A DNA stretch of 64,000 nt from Pyrus communis (taxonomy: Eukaryota > Streptophyta > Magnoliopsida > Rosales > Rosaceae), in contig NC_084814.1 in NCBI RefSeq assembly GCF_963583255.1, positions 23,768,315-23,832,314 on the forward strand. The letters are read 5' to 3'. Below are positions 38,033-50,247 of the stretch, in pieces. Each line of letters starts with the position of its first letter. The first letter of the stretch is position 1. The notes below the pieces were generated by a model that saw only the letters and a list, made by a program, of their open reading frames with translations, did not search any database and was not told where the DNA came from. The position numbers and the translations under genes are program-made.

Positions 38033-38947
38033 AGGCCTCGGTCATCAATCGCCAATCGTACATTCATGATTTTGTTGCGTCTCTCTATTTTGGAAACTGC
38101 ATTTTCTTTTGCCTTGCCAAAAGCCATTCCAAAATGTACATGGTTCATCAATGAGATTCAGAAACTTAGTTATGTTTAACCCGAAGAACACAAATTCGAC
38201 TTACGACGGAGATTAGATGTACACTCCTTGCTAAAGCAAGATCAAAGTTCAAATGAACATATGGAAGCTAACTGGCCTGATTGAGGTTGGGTAGGGAGTT
38301 TAAATTTCTTTCCACAGAACTGCTGCTACTGTTCTGACTACTAAATTGAACCCGAACAAAAAAATGTACGCGCACAGGGGTGACCGCAGCTAATGTCCGT
38401 GTATCATGTCCGAGCGCGGGGGTGACCGCGTTTAATGTCCGTGTGGATCAATTTTTTACGGCGAGGTGACCTTTTGTTGGGAGAATACCACACCAATAAC
38501 CTGGCTGGATTGACCTTTGTGTGTGATTCCCATTTCCAATCTTCGTCCCTTGATCATCTTCCTCAAGTTTGATTTCCAGAGAAGCTCATCTCCGTACATA
38601 CATGTGGGATGTCACGGTAAAAGCAATTCAAACAAATTACGCATTTTTTTATATAACAAGGCGTGGTTGAATTTGAAATACCATGACATTCCAATTGCGG
38701 GGAAGTTGTTCGCATTGGTCCTAGAATATTTAAAATTCCATTCACACTCAGATATCAAATATCAAAGGACAACAACCTGAATATTCAAGTGCACTTTTTT
38801 TTTACAACGTTATTAATTAAACAGTTGCTTTCTATCATTTTTATTGGTTTTAGGGTGGAAGTGAAGCAATTTTCAAGTGTGATGTGCTGTACTAAGGGCT
38901 CCATCCGTGTGGGATTGCTTGGTCTCAAACCAATCTTAATGAAGTAA

Positions 38948-39168
38948 AGGCTCGTTTAAAAGTGTTTTTAAAATGATTGAAAATGTTTTTAAAGAATATA
39001 TTTTTTAATTCAAAAAGCACTTGAAGTTCTTCCTCAAACAAACACTAGTTAGGAAGCACTTTAAATGCTTTTTCAGAATTCACTTACGTTTTTTCTAAGA
39101 ATTGGTTTAAAAAACATTTTCACTAAATGTGTTTCAGTGATTATTTAAGCACTTCCGAAGGAACCCCA
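38948..39168. mobile_element. Foldback MITE, family B, copy 2
   Basis: It has the same organisation as the copy at 32340: ggctcgtttaaaagtgtttt at the left, an inverted partner at the right (tatttaagcacttccgaagg), and gcactttaaatgctttttcag in the interior. Confidence 0.6.
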
Positions 39169-39756
39169 AGAGTCTACCTTTTATGTCCCTTTGACATAAT
39201 CTAATCTAATTCTATGTTGTCCTATAAAAGGAGAATACTTTTCTCACCAACTTCAGTTGATGGTGATGTTCGCCACCTTATTTATTATCATTAAACGAGT
39301 TTAAATTTTAAGTTATATGTAGTGGATAGACACCAATTTCAAATTTAAATTCATCCAACAATGATAAAAATGGTGATGAGCATTACCATCACTAAAGGGT
39401 GATGAGCAAAAATACACTTAAAAAAACTTGCATTTCCCCTGACAAAACAAAAGTTTGACAACCTACAACCTTTAGCCAAGTGTGACATGTTTTTTTTTAG
39501 TACATCGATATTTTTACATTAGGGGAGGGGGAGTTCGGTTAAACCACACAATGGATAACCTAAAAAAAATGGTTGGTATTTATTTTCATAATTCTATCAA
39601 AACGCATGGTTTGGTTGTCGTTGGAAAGGGCAGTTGTATCCAAGAGAAAGGATAGGAAAGCCGACCAATTTTTTTTTTACCATTTTTTTTTTCTCAAACG
39701 ATGAAGAAGTTCATGCCTGAAATTTACTATTAAGAGAGAGGAATTCACATATCTTT

Positions 39757-39990
39757 CTAGGCTCATTTTGAAGTGCTTTTAAAATAGTTAAAACTGTTTT
39801 TGGTGAAATTGATTTTCGGTTTCAAAAGTATTTTAAGCGTTTTTTGAAAGAATCATCACATAGGTGCTTCAGGCATGAAGCACTTAAAATGTCTTTTCAG
39901 GGTTCACTTGAATTTTTACTAATAAGTGATTTAAAAAACATTTTCACCAAGAATGGTTTAAATCATTTAAAAACACTTCCAAACCAAAAT
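39757..39990. mobile_element. Foldback MITE, family B, copy 3
   Basis: The left end is aggctcattttgaagtgctt and the right end aaaaacacttccaaacc. The interior shares cacttaaaatg-ttttcagg-ttcactt with copies 1 and 2. It lies only about 600 bp from copy 2, in the same orientation. Confidence 0.6.
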
Positions 39991-40355
39991 CAATAAAGAG
40001 AAAAATAGAGAAGAAAGATAGATGACTATCTATCGCACATCCTATTTTCCTTCTTTCTAATTGTTGTAGGCTTCCCGCTAATAAGGAGATTTGCAAAAAC
40101 TCTTACCATATCATATTATTTCTTCGGCTCATAGTATGATAGAATTGTCCAATTGTAGCCCGACGCGCTGCTCCAAATGCTCGATATGAAAAACGACCAA
40201 CTCTCCAACTTGTAGCGCCATATGTTATAATATAAAAATAGAAAGCATAAGGAAAAATCTCTAAAATATCAATTTTGTTAAAGCATCTCAAACAACCTAA
40301 TCTAATGAGGTTTTATGGCTACTTCTAAACAAAATGAAAAAAAAAAAAGCTCTAA

Positions 40356-41650
40356 GGTCATCTCTAACTGAAGGAGGACCAAAAAGCTCACTTTAGCCTT
40401 ATTATAGTCATTCAAGAAATTATATTTTAATGAATAGTGTCATGCCATATTTTATACCATCTCCAACCGAGAGAGTCAAAGGGTCATAGGTCAAACATAG
40501 CCCTTTGACAAAAACTCATCTCAAACTGAGGAGGCCAAATGACCATGGGCCAAACATAATTTATTATTTTAATTGAATTAATATGGTTACTTAAATTAAA
40601 CTACCATATTAAAATAAGGTTTTCGAACATTTAAGCTTCTATATTTCTTATCTTTATATAATCTCAATAATTTTTTTGGATAGAATTTCGAGTGACACTT
40701 GTCGCTAACGTGAGTAGCTCTCCAGATTTCTTATCTTTATGTAATTTCAATAAAATTTTCGGATAGGATTTCAAGTGACAAGTGTCACTAAAGTGAGCAA
40801 CTTTCCATATTTCTTATCGTTATGTAATCTTAATAATTTTTCAGATAGGATTTCGAGTGCCATGTGTCAAAATGTAATTAGTTGTGCAAATTTTAGATAT
40901 GATTCATATTTACGTGACACTTCTTATCTTCATCTTCCAATGTTAATAAATTGGCTGCATATTGGGGTAGAATTCACACACCTCCAAACACCTTCACTTG
41001 TTTGAGAACGACCCTTGACACTATCTTTCGAGACCTATCTATAAGCCATGCAAAGAGCTTCATTTTCTTTTCGGGTCCAATCCCTTCATTTCATTTCAGA
41101 TGTGGTCATTTGAAAATTATTGAGAAAATTAAAGGAAAGATTATTGGAAGATGTAAGAGAATAGAATGTGAAGAATTGAAATAAAATAAGATAAGATAAT
41201 ATGGAATGGTGAAAAGCATTTGAGAAATGGTGTATGAATGACTTAGGTATTTATAGGAAAAAAAAAAATTTGCCCAAAAAAATATCAAATTCCAACGGTA
41301 ACCTAATAGCATCATAACGTCAGCTAGCCGTTGCTAGCTAGTGTCATGCTAACGCCAGGTAGCCGTTGGCATTCAAATGTGCTGAGCTGGGGCCCTGGTA
41401 AAATGTCAAACTTGACATTCTAGTGCTGAAGGGCTGGCAAAATGTCAAACTTGACATTCTGGCGTTAGAGGGCTGGGCTATAGAGCTGGCAGGCTAGTTG
41501 CTCTTGGCCGGCCCTTTGGCCGGTTCTCCCATTTTTGGCCGGGTAGGGATCACAAGTTTTTTGGCCTAACTTTCGGTTGGAGACGGTTTTCGTGTTAAAA
41601 CATGTTATTTTAACCTTATGACTCTTTAGCCACATCGGTTAAAGATGGCC
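40356..41650. mobile_element. PIF/Harbinger-like non-autonomous element, family C
   Basis: The left end ggtcatctctaactgaagga and the right end (reverse complement ggccatctttaaccgatgtg) are inverted repeats. The element is flanked by TAA on both sides (40353-40355 and 41651-41653), the 3-bp target duplication of PIF/Harbinger transposons. No transposase frame is visible in the 1.3 kb. Inside are three tandem 83-bp units (40644-40875) and a second pair of units near 41399-41480 (aaaatgtcaaacttgacatt). A related end sequence (ccatctccaaccgaga) at 40458 suggests nested copies. Confidence 0.65.
40644..40875. repeat. Three tandem 83-bp units inside the family C element
   Basis: Units start with tttcttatc at 40644, 40727 and 40810. 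Each holds a variant of ggataggatttcgagtgaca. The equal spacing shows a tandem array inside the element. Confidence 0.7.
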
Positions 41651-43010
41651 TAACAGGCTAACTAAATGACAAGCTATCTTAACTTTGTGAACGTTAGCTA
41701 GCTAAAATTTAGTAGGAGGAGAGAGGGATTTAAAATTTTGATTATAAAATTACGTAGTTTGTGCGCTTACTGCTTAGGCTTGAGTTGTTAAGTTTAACAA
41801 GAAATAATACAAAAACATTTTAACTTAAGCCAAAATAGTTAGTACCGTTAGAAGTGCTGGCTAGCCAAACATTTGAGTCGTTTGGCTAGATAACAAAAAT
41901 TTAGTCAATATTGTTGGCGATGCTCAAAACAATTGCGAGAGATGATATTATATTATCATCAGAAAATTAGATTATAAACCAATCGACGCATTTAAATTTC
42001 TTTTTAGAAAAAAGGTAAGAAAAAAAAATTCCCTGGTTTATCAAAATGTAAAGAGGTTGGGTTTGTGGGGTGTATCGCTGCGTAGATAACAGAGCAAACG
42101 GGTGGTTTGGTTATTGTTCCTCCGGAGAATCCAATTTCTTCTTCAAAAGATTCAGAAAATCCCTCTACCAAAAGCTGTGTTTCTCTCAGATTTTCCTCAC
42201 GAATTCACTGCTTCGTTAAAGTAAGCTTCTTTCTCTCGCCTTTTAATTTTATTTTCTCTCTCCTCCATCGCCAAGAAGACAAGAGCTCCCAGCTGTTTTC
42301 ACCTTCTTGCCAATGGTGGTCTGTAAAATGGGTTTTCTGCGGCTATAAGAACTTGCTTTCAATTGGGTATAGCTCAGATTTTCGATATCTTGCCATTTCT
42401 GGGATATTATTGCGTTTTCGGAGATATTGAGGTTTGTTCTTTGATGAGCTCTCAGTGTAGGTTGCTGACTTGCTGTTAGTAATTGGGTAGGGTTTAGATT
42501 TTTGGCATTCATCGAAAGTGGTTTCTTGCTTCTGATATGTTGTTGTTCTTGTAGCTCTTGGTTGATTATATTTTGTGATTTTTGAGGAATTTGGCTCTGC
42601 AATCGGTTTATTGCTGCAGAAATTGAGGTTTTTTTTTATTTTTTTATTTTTTTATTTTATTTTTTATTATTTTTTTTTTTTTTTGGGTTTTTAGGACTTG
42701 CGTATTAAGCCTATTCACAGTTTTGTTCTTCTTCAGAAGTAGTATCTTTGTTATCTTCCGGATTTTGGATGCTGGGAATTCTGTTCTGTTGAATTGGGCA
42801 GCTATTTTACTTCCACAAATCTGTGGTTGTTAGTTCAAGTATGCATTTTCATAACCGATTGCGCCAAAACTATAATGGGTTTTTGATACTTAAGTTGGAA
42901 CATTTCCCTCCCGCAAAGTTGGCAAATTCTTGGTATTGGGTTGTTGGTACTGAGAACTGAAAGAGAGGAAAGTTTTCTTGGTGGAATCTGGTTTCGGAAA
43001 GAGGGAACAT

Positions 43011-45971
43011 ATGGACTTGTGGGTTGTTGCAGCAGCTGCAGGCGCCGGATATTTGACTAAGTATTGGCAGAACATATCCAAGAATGGGGACAAAGATGGC
43101 TTGTTAAATTTGCCTTTTGGGGATGCAAATCTTGACAAATCTGAATCCTCAAGGCATCCTTTACACAGACTAGGACACAGAAAGAACGTGGGTGATGATG
43201 TTTCTACTGATAGAAAAAAGGCTTCGAATGCTTACTTGTTAGAAAGTTCTTGTGGGACAGAAGTGGCTTCTACTAGTGGGTATGATGGTGAAAAGCTGGG
43301 AGACTTGGTTAAGTACAAGGATTGCAATGTACTTTCTTTATCACACATGTCACCGGTATACTCCGGAAATGAAAATGAGAATGGGGATGGGGCTTGGATA
43401 AGTCATGATATTGATGACAGTACTGGTGCCACATTGCCTAAATCTTCGAGTGGAGAAAGGGGTTCTTATCATGTTCATCTAAAAAACAAAAGTTCTATTA
43501 GAACTAAGCGTTCATATGGGCATGTGATTAAGCCAGTAAATTCCTTAGAGAGTTGCCTTGTGGCTCAGTTATATAAAGAGCGTGCTGAAGAGGAACATGT
43601 GCTTACCCTTCCATCACCATCTAGTCCAAGTATGAGACCATTGTTTGTGACTGATGGAAACCGAATTATCAGCAAAGCAAGTGGGGGTCATTTCAGGTCT
43701 CAGATTGGAATCGAGGAAAATAAGCTGCATAAGGAAGCCAACTTGGAAACTAATGAAAATGCATGTGGGGTTCCTCCAGAACCAAAACTTGGTTATTTGG
43801 ATCTGCCCAAGAAGATGACAATTAAGACAGGAAAGGGGCGGCATGGAAAATTGAGCAGTGCCAGTAAATTGGTCAATGGAAAACACTTACATTCTGAAGG
43901 TACTCCTCTTCTCATATTGTAGGGGTAATTTTATTTTGGGGTAATTCTCAATATTTTCCAGATTTTTCTCAACTAGGTTCCACTTCATAAGGGTAACCTA
44001 TCTTCGTTTTAGACTTTAGAGGCTTTTTAAGTCAGTCTCCTTGCTTAATTTTTTTTTGTGTCATGTTCTTTCCTTGGCATATTCAATTTCTTAGGAAACA
44101 TGGTATATATTGAAAGAGGGGAAAATTCATATTCTCTGGTGTTGTTAGGTTGCTAATCAAGGGAAAAGTCATTTGTTTATATGTTAATGCTCTATTAAGT
44201 CAATGTCCCAAATGCATATATGACTCCAATCGTAAAAGCTGAAAATTCTGTTCACCTAATATCCATATTTGCTATACAGTATTTCTAACTTATCTCATTT
44301 CATGTCCTAATGCTTTTCCCTTCATCAGGTTCACTGGATGGAGCAGTTCTTTTCTGTCTTGGGATTTCTATTGGCATAATATCTTCTTTGATAGCAAATA
44401 AAAGAGAAGTTGACAAGTTGAAAGATTTGTTGAAGCAGACCGAGAACTTGGTTCAGGATCTAGCGGAGGAACTCCAAATGAAAGATTCAGTAACAATGAA
44501 GGAAATAGCTAATGAGAATTATGGTGCACAAGATACTTGTGACAGCTCCGTTTTTTATAAGGCACCAAATTCTTTTTCTACTGAACAGAATATGGACAAA
44601 TATGATGGTAAAAATTCATATAACTGGAAAGCAGAAGAGAGTTCAGAGTCGATGAGTAAAATAGAAGCAGAGCTTGAAGCTGAACTTGAGAGGTTGGGGT
44701 TAAACATGAACACTTCTGTTCCGGAGAGAAGATCAATTGATGTTGCTGAGGTCAGTTATGTTTATCTTTGTATTCTTATGTTTAAGCTGCACATCTTTAC
44801 ATTTTAGTTTAGCTTTGAATTCTTTGTTGATTGGATTCAAGTATCTCACTTTAGTAAATATTCCGCCCTTTTCCTATTATGTAAATGATTTTCTGCGCTG
44901 AAGTTTCAGTTCTAGTATCGTGTCTTTCTAGAACACGAATGCTAATTCCATAGGACCCGTTTATTACTGGCTTTCTATAATTCAAATGCGTTTTTTGGCT
45001 TATGTAGTGATCTCATCAGATTCTTTAAGTGCTAACGGAGATGATAATTTGTGCAGCTTGACACAGACTTAATGGCAGATTTTGCTCAAGGCGAGCTGAG
45101 AGCTGACTTGGTTGGTGGGCTATCTGTTGCCCAATCCATGTCAAATGAAGAGGCAAGCAGTACCTCTACGGATTATCACTGTGCAAACTATGCAGTTTCT
45201 CCCAGAGAGCTTAGCTTGCGTCTGCATGAAGTTATCCAATCAAGACTAGAAGAACGTGTCCAGGAGCTTGAGGTGTCTCTACAAAACAGCCAAAGGAAGG
45301 TCCAACTCGCAGAGTTGAAGCACAAGGATTCTTGGAGAGACTTCTCAGACAATCACATACATTCCGGAATCCATGAGGTTACAAATTCTGCAGAAAATTG
45401 CAAAACCACGGCAGAGCCTCTAGTCATGAACTTATCGGGAGAAGCTTTAGATGCGTACAATGAGGCTTACAAAGAGTTGATGAAGATCAGTGAATCAGAT
45501 GAGGAGGATTCACCTTGTCCGATTTTTGAAACATTCAGTGCTCAGAACCACAGTCAAACTCAAAGTGAAGAGGTGAATGGTTCCGTGGGGAATTTTGCTT
45601 TCAGTAAAGAGGAAACCGCAGGTGAAAATTCACCTTGTCAAGTTTTTGAAACATTCAGGCATCAAAGCCCCAGTCAAACTCAAAGTGATGAATTAGATGG
45701 TTCTGTGAATCATTTTGATTTCAGTAAAGAGGAAACCGTAGGCGATGATCTCCTTTCATTCATGAGCAAAGCAAGTATCTCGGATGAGGAGCGCATTTCC
45801 AGGGTTCAGCGTTCAAATAAATCATCTGTCAGTGGGGAGAACAGTGATGATTCCGATGCTGAGATGGAGAAACAGTTGATAAGGCAAATTGTGGAGAAGG
45901 CCAAGAAAGGTTCTCCGGTAGTCCTGAATGCACAAAGGTGGTTCCGGTCAATTGATGAGAACGAGAGTTGA
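43011..45971 (+). CDS. POLAR-like protein (polarity, asymmetric division)
   Basis: Three exons: 43011-43899, 44329-44750, 45057-45971; 741 residues. Features seen: a short hydrophobic N-terminus (MDLWVVAAAAGAGYL); a likely membrane segment at the start of exon 2 (GAVLFCLGISIGIISSLIA) followed by a coiled coil (REVDKLKDLLKQTENLVQDL); acidic coiled stretches; and the family block YAVSPRELSLRLHEVIQSR. These match proteins related to Arabidopsis POLAR, which marks cell polarity in stomatal lineage cells and scaffolds BIN2-type kinases; the same role here is inferred. The start is the first ATG in good context; upstream codons in the same frame lack an ATG. Exon 3 carries a 40-residue tandem duplication. 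Exon 2 starts 3' of a 429-bp intron. Confidence 0.8.
45504..45743 (+). repeat. 120-bp tandem duplication in the POLAR-like gene
   Basis: Units 45504-45623 and 45624-45743 each encode 40 residues with the shared order SPC, FETF, SQTQS, GSV, FSKEETxG. The frame is kept. Confidence 0.85.
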
Positions 45972-46781
45972 GTCGAAAACAGGAATGAATTTTGCGGTGT
46001 ATAGATTCATAGAAAATATGAAAATATAGGTGGTGGTTAGGTGTTCATTCTGTAGCTAAAGCTAATATGCCATTCGTTTGTAACGTCGTTGGTGTTTACC
46101 GATTTCCGAAGCTTATCGAGGCTTTTCGTTATTTAATCATCAGAAACTTTTCTCCAATATTTTCAGTTTTATGTACTCTCCTTCCCATTTCTGCCTCGCC
46201 TTCCTTGTTTCCGTCCCTTTTTCCCACTTTTATGAATGAAGTCAAAAACAAGTGCAAGGGGAGTTTCTTCCTTTATTACGGGTTTTTGGACGAGCCAGTG
46301 CTCTATTCTAAACTACTGTAAGAGGTTGTTTCAGTCGCCAGACGCAGAAAGCTGCAAAGAGAGTTTCAAACTTGAGTGCAGGAAGACGGCAAAGAGAGTT
46401 TCAAACTTGAGTGCAAGAATTCAACACGCCGTTTTTCTAACCGTTAACACCCCGGACAGAAATAAACAAGAGCTTGCAAATTTCACTTTCCTTGAACACT
46501 AGCTGGATAGATTTGACAAGGTCCTTCAACAAGGTATACATTTCAAGAGGGAGAGAATGAGTCAACAGTTATTTCCACAATTCAAGGTCCTTCATTAACA
46601 AAGCACACAGAAAGGTGCATGAAGTTTGTGACAGGCAAATACGGCATAAAATGTAATAAAATGGTTCAGAGAGACAGGGAAGGGAACATGAGAAGGATGT
46701 AACATAAACAAAAAAAAAAATCTACTTGTAGCACTGCCGGAGAAGCAAACTAAATTTGCCCCTGAAATCTAATAATTATTA
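45972..46781. other. Convergent gap between the POLAR-like gene and the RRM gene
   Basis: The two 3' UTRs lie here. A tandem duplication with gcaaagagagtttcaaacttgagtgca-type units sits at about 46353-46420. Nothing else stands out. Confidence 0.5.
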
Positions 46782-48268
46782 TCAGGCCCTCTTGGCGAAG
46801 TCACCTGCATCATCATCGTCCCTATCGTTTCCTTCCAGTGGATCATCCAGGCCAAAGCCAGTTTTGTTCTCTCCAAATGGAGCACTAGCAGTGCCAAAGC
46901 TGTTGTCGCCACCAACACCGAAGTTATCAGCAGTACCAGCACCAAAATTGTTGCTATTGCCAAAACCTCCACCGGGAGCATCATAAGTGTTTGCACTTGG
47001 ATAATTACCAGGACTGTTGTAGCTTCCTTGACCATATCCAGTGTTTCCTCTTCCATAGCTGTCACCTCCGCTGGGTCCATAGTTACCATAATTATTTCCA
47101 CCACCAGATCCATAACTACTTTGACCGTCACCGTAGTTATTATAGCTGGGGCGAGGCCTGTCAGTAGCATAATTCACCCTTACACGGCGGCCATGAAGCT
47201 CCTACAGAATTTTCAGACAAAATTTAACAGTTGCCAAGGTATATGAAGTAACAGTGAGAATACATAAGACGACTATACTAATGCAATTTCATGTGACAAA
47301 ACAGGTTTTCTATCATTTTAATTCTGCAAAATTGAATGTTGAAAACCTGCTAGTATCAAAGTTTTAAATCCCAGACACTAATTCAGTACTCAAAAATACT
47401 CCTCAAAGTATATAGTAAACAAACGAATTCAATAGACCACTTTTATCCAATAACATTTAACAAAAATAAGAAAGAATATAATAACAAATAACTACCTGCC
47501 CATCCAAGGCCTGGATAGCACTAGATGCTTCCTCGCTAGAAGTGAAGGTAATGAATCCAAATCCCCTTGATCTACCACTTTCGCGGTCCATGATGATTCT
47601 TGCTGCAACATTTATCAGGTCAATCAGCATCAATCAGTTTTTTTTTCATATTTTACAAACAAACTTGTATTGAAACTAAAATGTGAGTTATCATCAGACA
47701 ATGCAAATGGAAAGATGGAGAAACATGACGTGACAACAGAGGTTCACAATAAAGAAAAATCAAAGGGATCATAAAATAAGTGAAGCCCACATCCACACTT
47801 CACCAAGCCTCATAAGCATTTGACAATCCCGTTAAAAGAAAGGCCACTGCAAGTCTGTGTATAATCTAATGCATTTTTGTAATTGCCTTAGCTTATAAAG
47901 TCGCACATGTCTAATTTTGTCTAGAAGTCCCAAAAGTAACACAAGCAAGCTAATTACATACCCTCAACAACTTCACCATATTTTTGAAAAGCCTCTCTCA
48001 GACTCTGGTCATCTGTCTGGTACGAAATGCCTGCATTACAAAAGTGGGAGGCATCTTAACACAAATTCAAGCAACATGAGAGGAGGAATATCATATTTGG
48101 AAATATTGAAGTTCTGAAATCACCTCCGATGAACAACTTTGAGCTTGCCATGGATGACATGCATCTTATAGCTTGATGGATGGACAGTTTGAGAGGAGAT
48201 ACTTCAGACCTGATCTGCTTGTTTGCAGTCTGCCTAAGTATGCTCCCAATTTTACTTAAGAAAGCCAT
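46782..48268 (-). CDS. Glycine-rich RRM protein, mitochondrial (GR-RBP3/5 type)
   Basis: Four coding exons: 48268-48124, 48030-47962, 47602-47496, 47201-46782; 246 residues. The N-terminal 40 or so residues are basic and hydroxylated, as in a mitochondrial presequence. One RRM follows, with RNP2 (KLFIGG) and RNP1 (RGFGFITF). The tail is rich in Gly, Asn and Tyr ([14 protein letters not shown]) and ends acidic ([13 protein letters not shown]). Relatives GR-RBP3 and GR-RBP5 of Arabidopsis act in mitochondrial C-to-U RNA editing as ORRM proteins; this role is inferred. A 5' UTR intron is likely, with donor near 49046 (CCGGACAAG then GTAAAT on the minus strand) and acceptor near 48279. Confidence 0.93.
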
Positions 48269-50247
48269 CGTAATCACCTAAAAGAAAGCACAAGCACACA
48301 AGCTTCAATAAACAAGTATATATAATCAACAATCATCCTGTTCTTTAGCACAAGTACCGCAAAGTGGCAGAACACTAAACATGTTATAATCATGTTAACG
48401 CAAAGTCGTGATTATGTACTATGCATAAGAAACCTTAACCTTAATCTAAATTGTGTTTATGTATTACTTAACTAATACATAAGATTAATTAGAGACCTAC
48501 ACAACGATCATCGAAAATAATTTCTTCACCTACTTCTGAAACAAAACAACCCAATAAGAACGTGATGCGATCAAGCAGTTCCACTTCAAAAGGGTTACAA
48601 AATCACAAAAAAAAAAAAAATCTTCTTGGTTCTTAAGAAGGTGTAGGGAAATGTTTCAAATGAAGTTGATTATAAAAACCCATTTCGAAGAATCTCAAGC
48701 AAACAACTTTATTTCCACCCAATATTCGATAAATCGAAAAAATACACCCCAAAAATTTCCCACCGCAAACATACACAGGTTCTTCCGTTCCGCAGCATCC
48801 ATAAACCCCACAAATCAAAACACTAGAAACTACAATCACACACGCACAGAGATACATCCACATACGAATCGTATACAAAACCCCCACATGCAAATATCAA
48901 AAACCCTAAATCCCTTCCAAACAAAATAAACAAAAACCCGAATCAAAAAGCAACAAAAAATGGAAACAAAAACCAAATCAAACGGAATATCGAAAGCATA
49001 ACAACAACGGACGTAAGATCGGCGCGAGGGTTCGACGGAGATTTACCTTGTCCGGTTCTCACTCTGTCACTCTGCTCTCAGGGGACCGACTACAAAACCC
49101 TAAGCTTTCTGATTTCGAATAGGGTTTATGAGGAACAGGGAGGAGTTGGATTATATGGAGAGCTCTGGGAGATCTGATCCGTCGAGGTTGGGGCCGAATT
49201 TACAGCCGTTGGATTTGAGCCGTGACGTTGGGGGTTTGTGGATGTCCATTGAGCGGTGCTGCCTCCACGTGGACGTTTGTATTTGGGTTGTTTTATGGTT
49301 TCTGAGACGGCCAGGCAAGCTATCCTTAAAGAGCCTCAAAATATCTGTGGACGAAGCCCAAAACTACTAAAGCCCATTCAACTTTTTTAGGAAGTAAATA
49401 ATTTTGACGGATTTTTACATTAACGTTAAAGTGCGACACGAGTTGAGTTTCAATTAATTAGAGTTTAAATGTAATTAAGCATATGATGCAATTCTATTCT
49501 AAACTGTTTTAGTTTTCAACTTTTTAACATTATTGTCACTTTTTTTGTTTTAGAAATTTTAACTCGATTTTATTTGTCTTGTATGATTGACTAAACCATT
49601 ACAATTGTTTTTCACATGAATATTTCCTCTTCTTTCACGTTCAAAATTATCATTCAAATATTTGCTACTATTACCAAGGTATGCACCGATAAGCGCTCCC
49701 CTCGACTCAAACCCATGGTTTTGATGCGATCACTCACCCACCTATTCTTCGAAACATGGGTGCAGTGAGGTAGCACAATATCTTTGGTCAAGTCACTTGA
49801 TCAGTTGGGTCAAATTGATTCCCACCATTTTACGTCAACTATTTGAAAATTATTGACATGAGTTTGTTATTTTGCTTTATGATATAGTTGTATTTATTTT
49901 CAATTGTAAATAAAACGTTTTATATTTGACACATGTGATGACGGGTTTGATTAAATTATTATCGTTCACTTATTATGTCTTGGAAGATTTATAATTCAAA
50001 GCGAAATAAATTATGTAAATTGTAGGAAAATTAGTTTAAAAAAAAAAAAAAAAAAAAACCTAATGTCATCGTTTGGTAAAACCAGTAAAAAGTCAAAAAG
50101 ATGTGCGGCTAAGATTGTTTCCCAACGCCATCGACCAGTCCAAGCAGCTCTTCCACCAAAACACCCGAGAAGCATTTCTCAGCTGAACTCTCAGAGCCGC
50201 GACCAGATCTCAAATCAAAAATCCCAAATTCCGCCACAAGATCCGAA
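48269..50247. other. Divergent gap between the RRM gene and presenilin
   Basis: It includes the RRM gene's leader and UTR intron (to about 49060). A possible 80-codon plus-strand frame at 49128-49370 has no similarity and is not supported. A run of about 20 A lies near 50038, and the presenilin leader starts around 50060. No other gene seen. Confidence 0.5.

Larger units (their letters stand above)
38033..43010. other. Five-kilobase repeat-rich gap and POLAR-like leader
   Basis: It has the PMD-PP7 3' UTR, a short tandem duplication with ggggtgaccgc units near 38375-38450, two family B MITEs, a PIF/Harbinger-type element (40356-41650), then the leader of the POLAR-like gene from about 42060. 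That leader probably has a UTR intron with donor near 42221. A T-rich low-complexity tract lies at 42629-42685. No other coding exons seen. Confidence 0.55.

Noticed and set aside
49128..49370. 80-codon plus-strand frame between the RRM gene and presenilin
   Set aside because: No conserved motif, no splice partner, and it overlaps the promoter region of the RRM gene.
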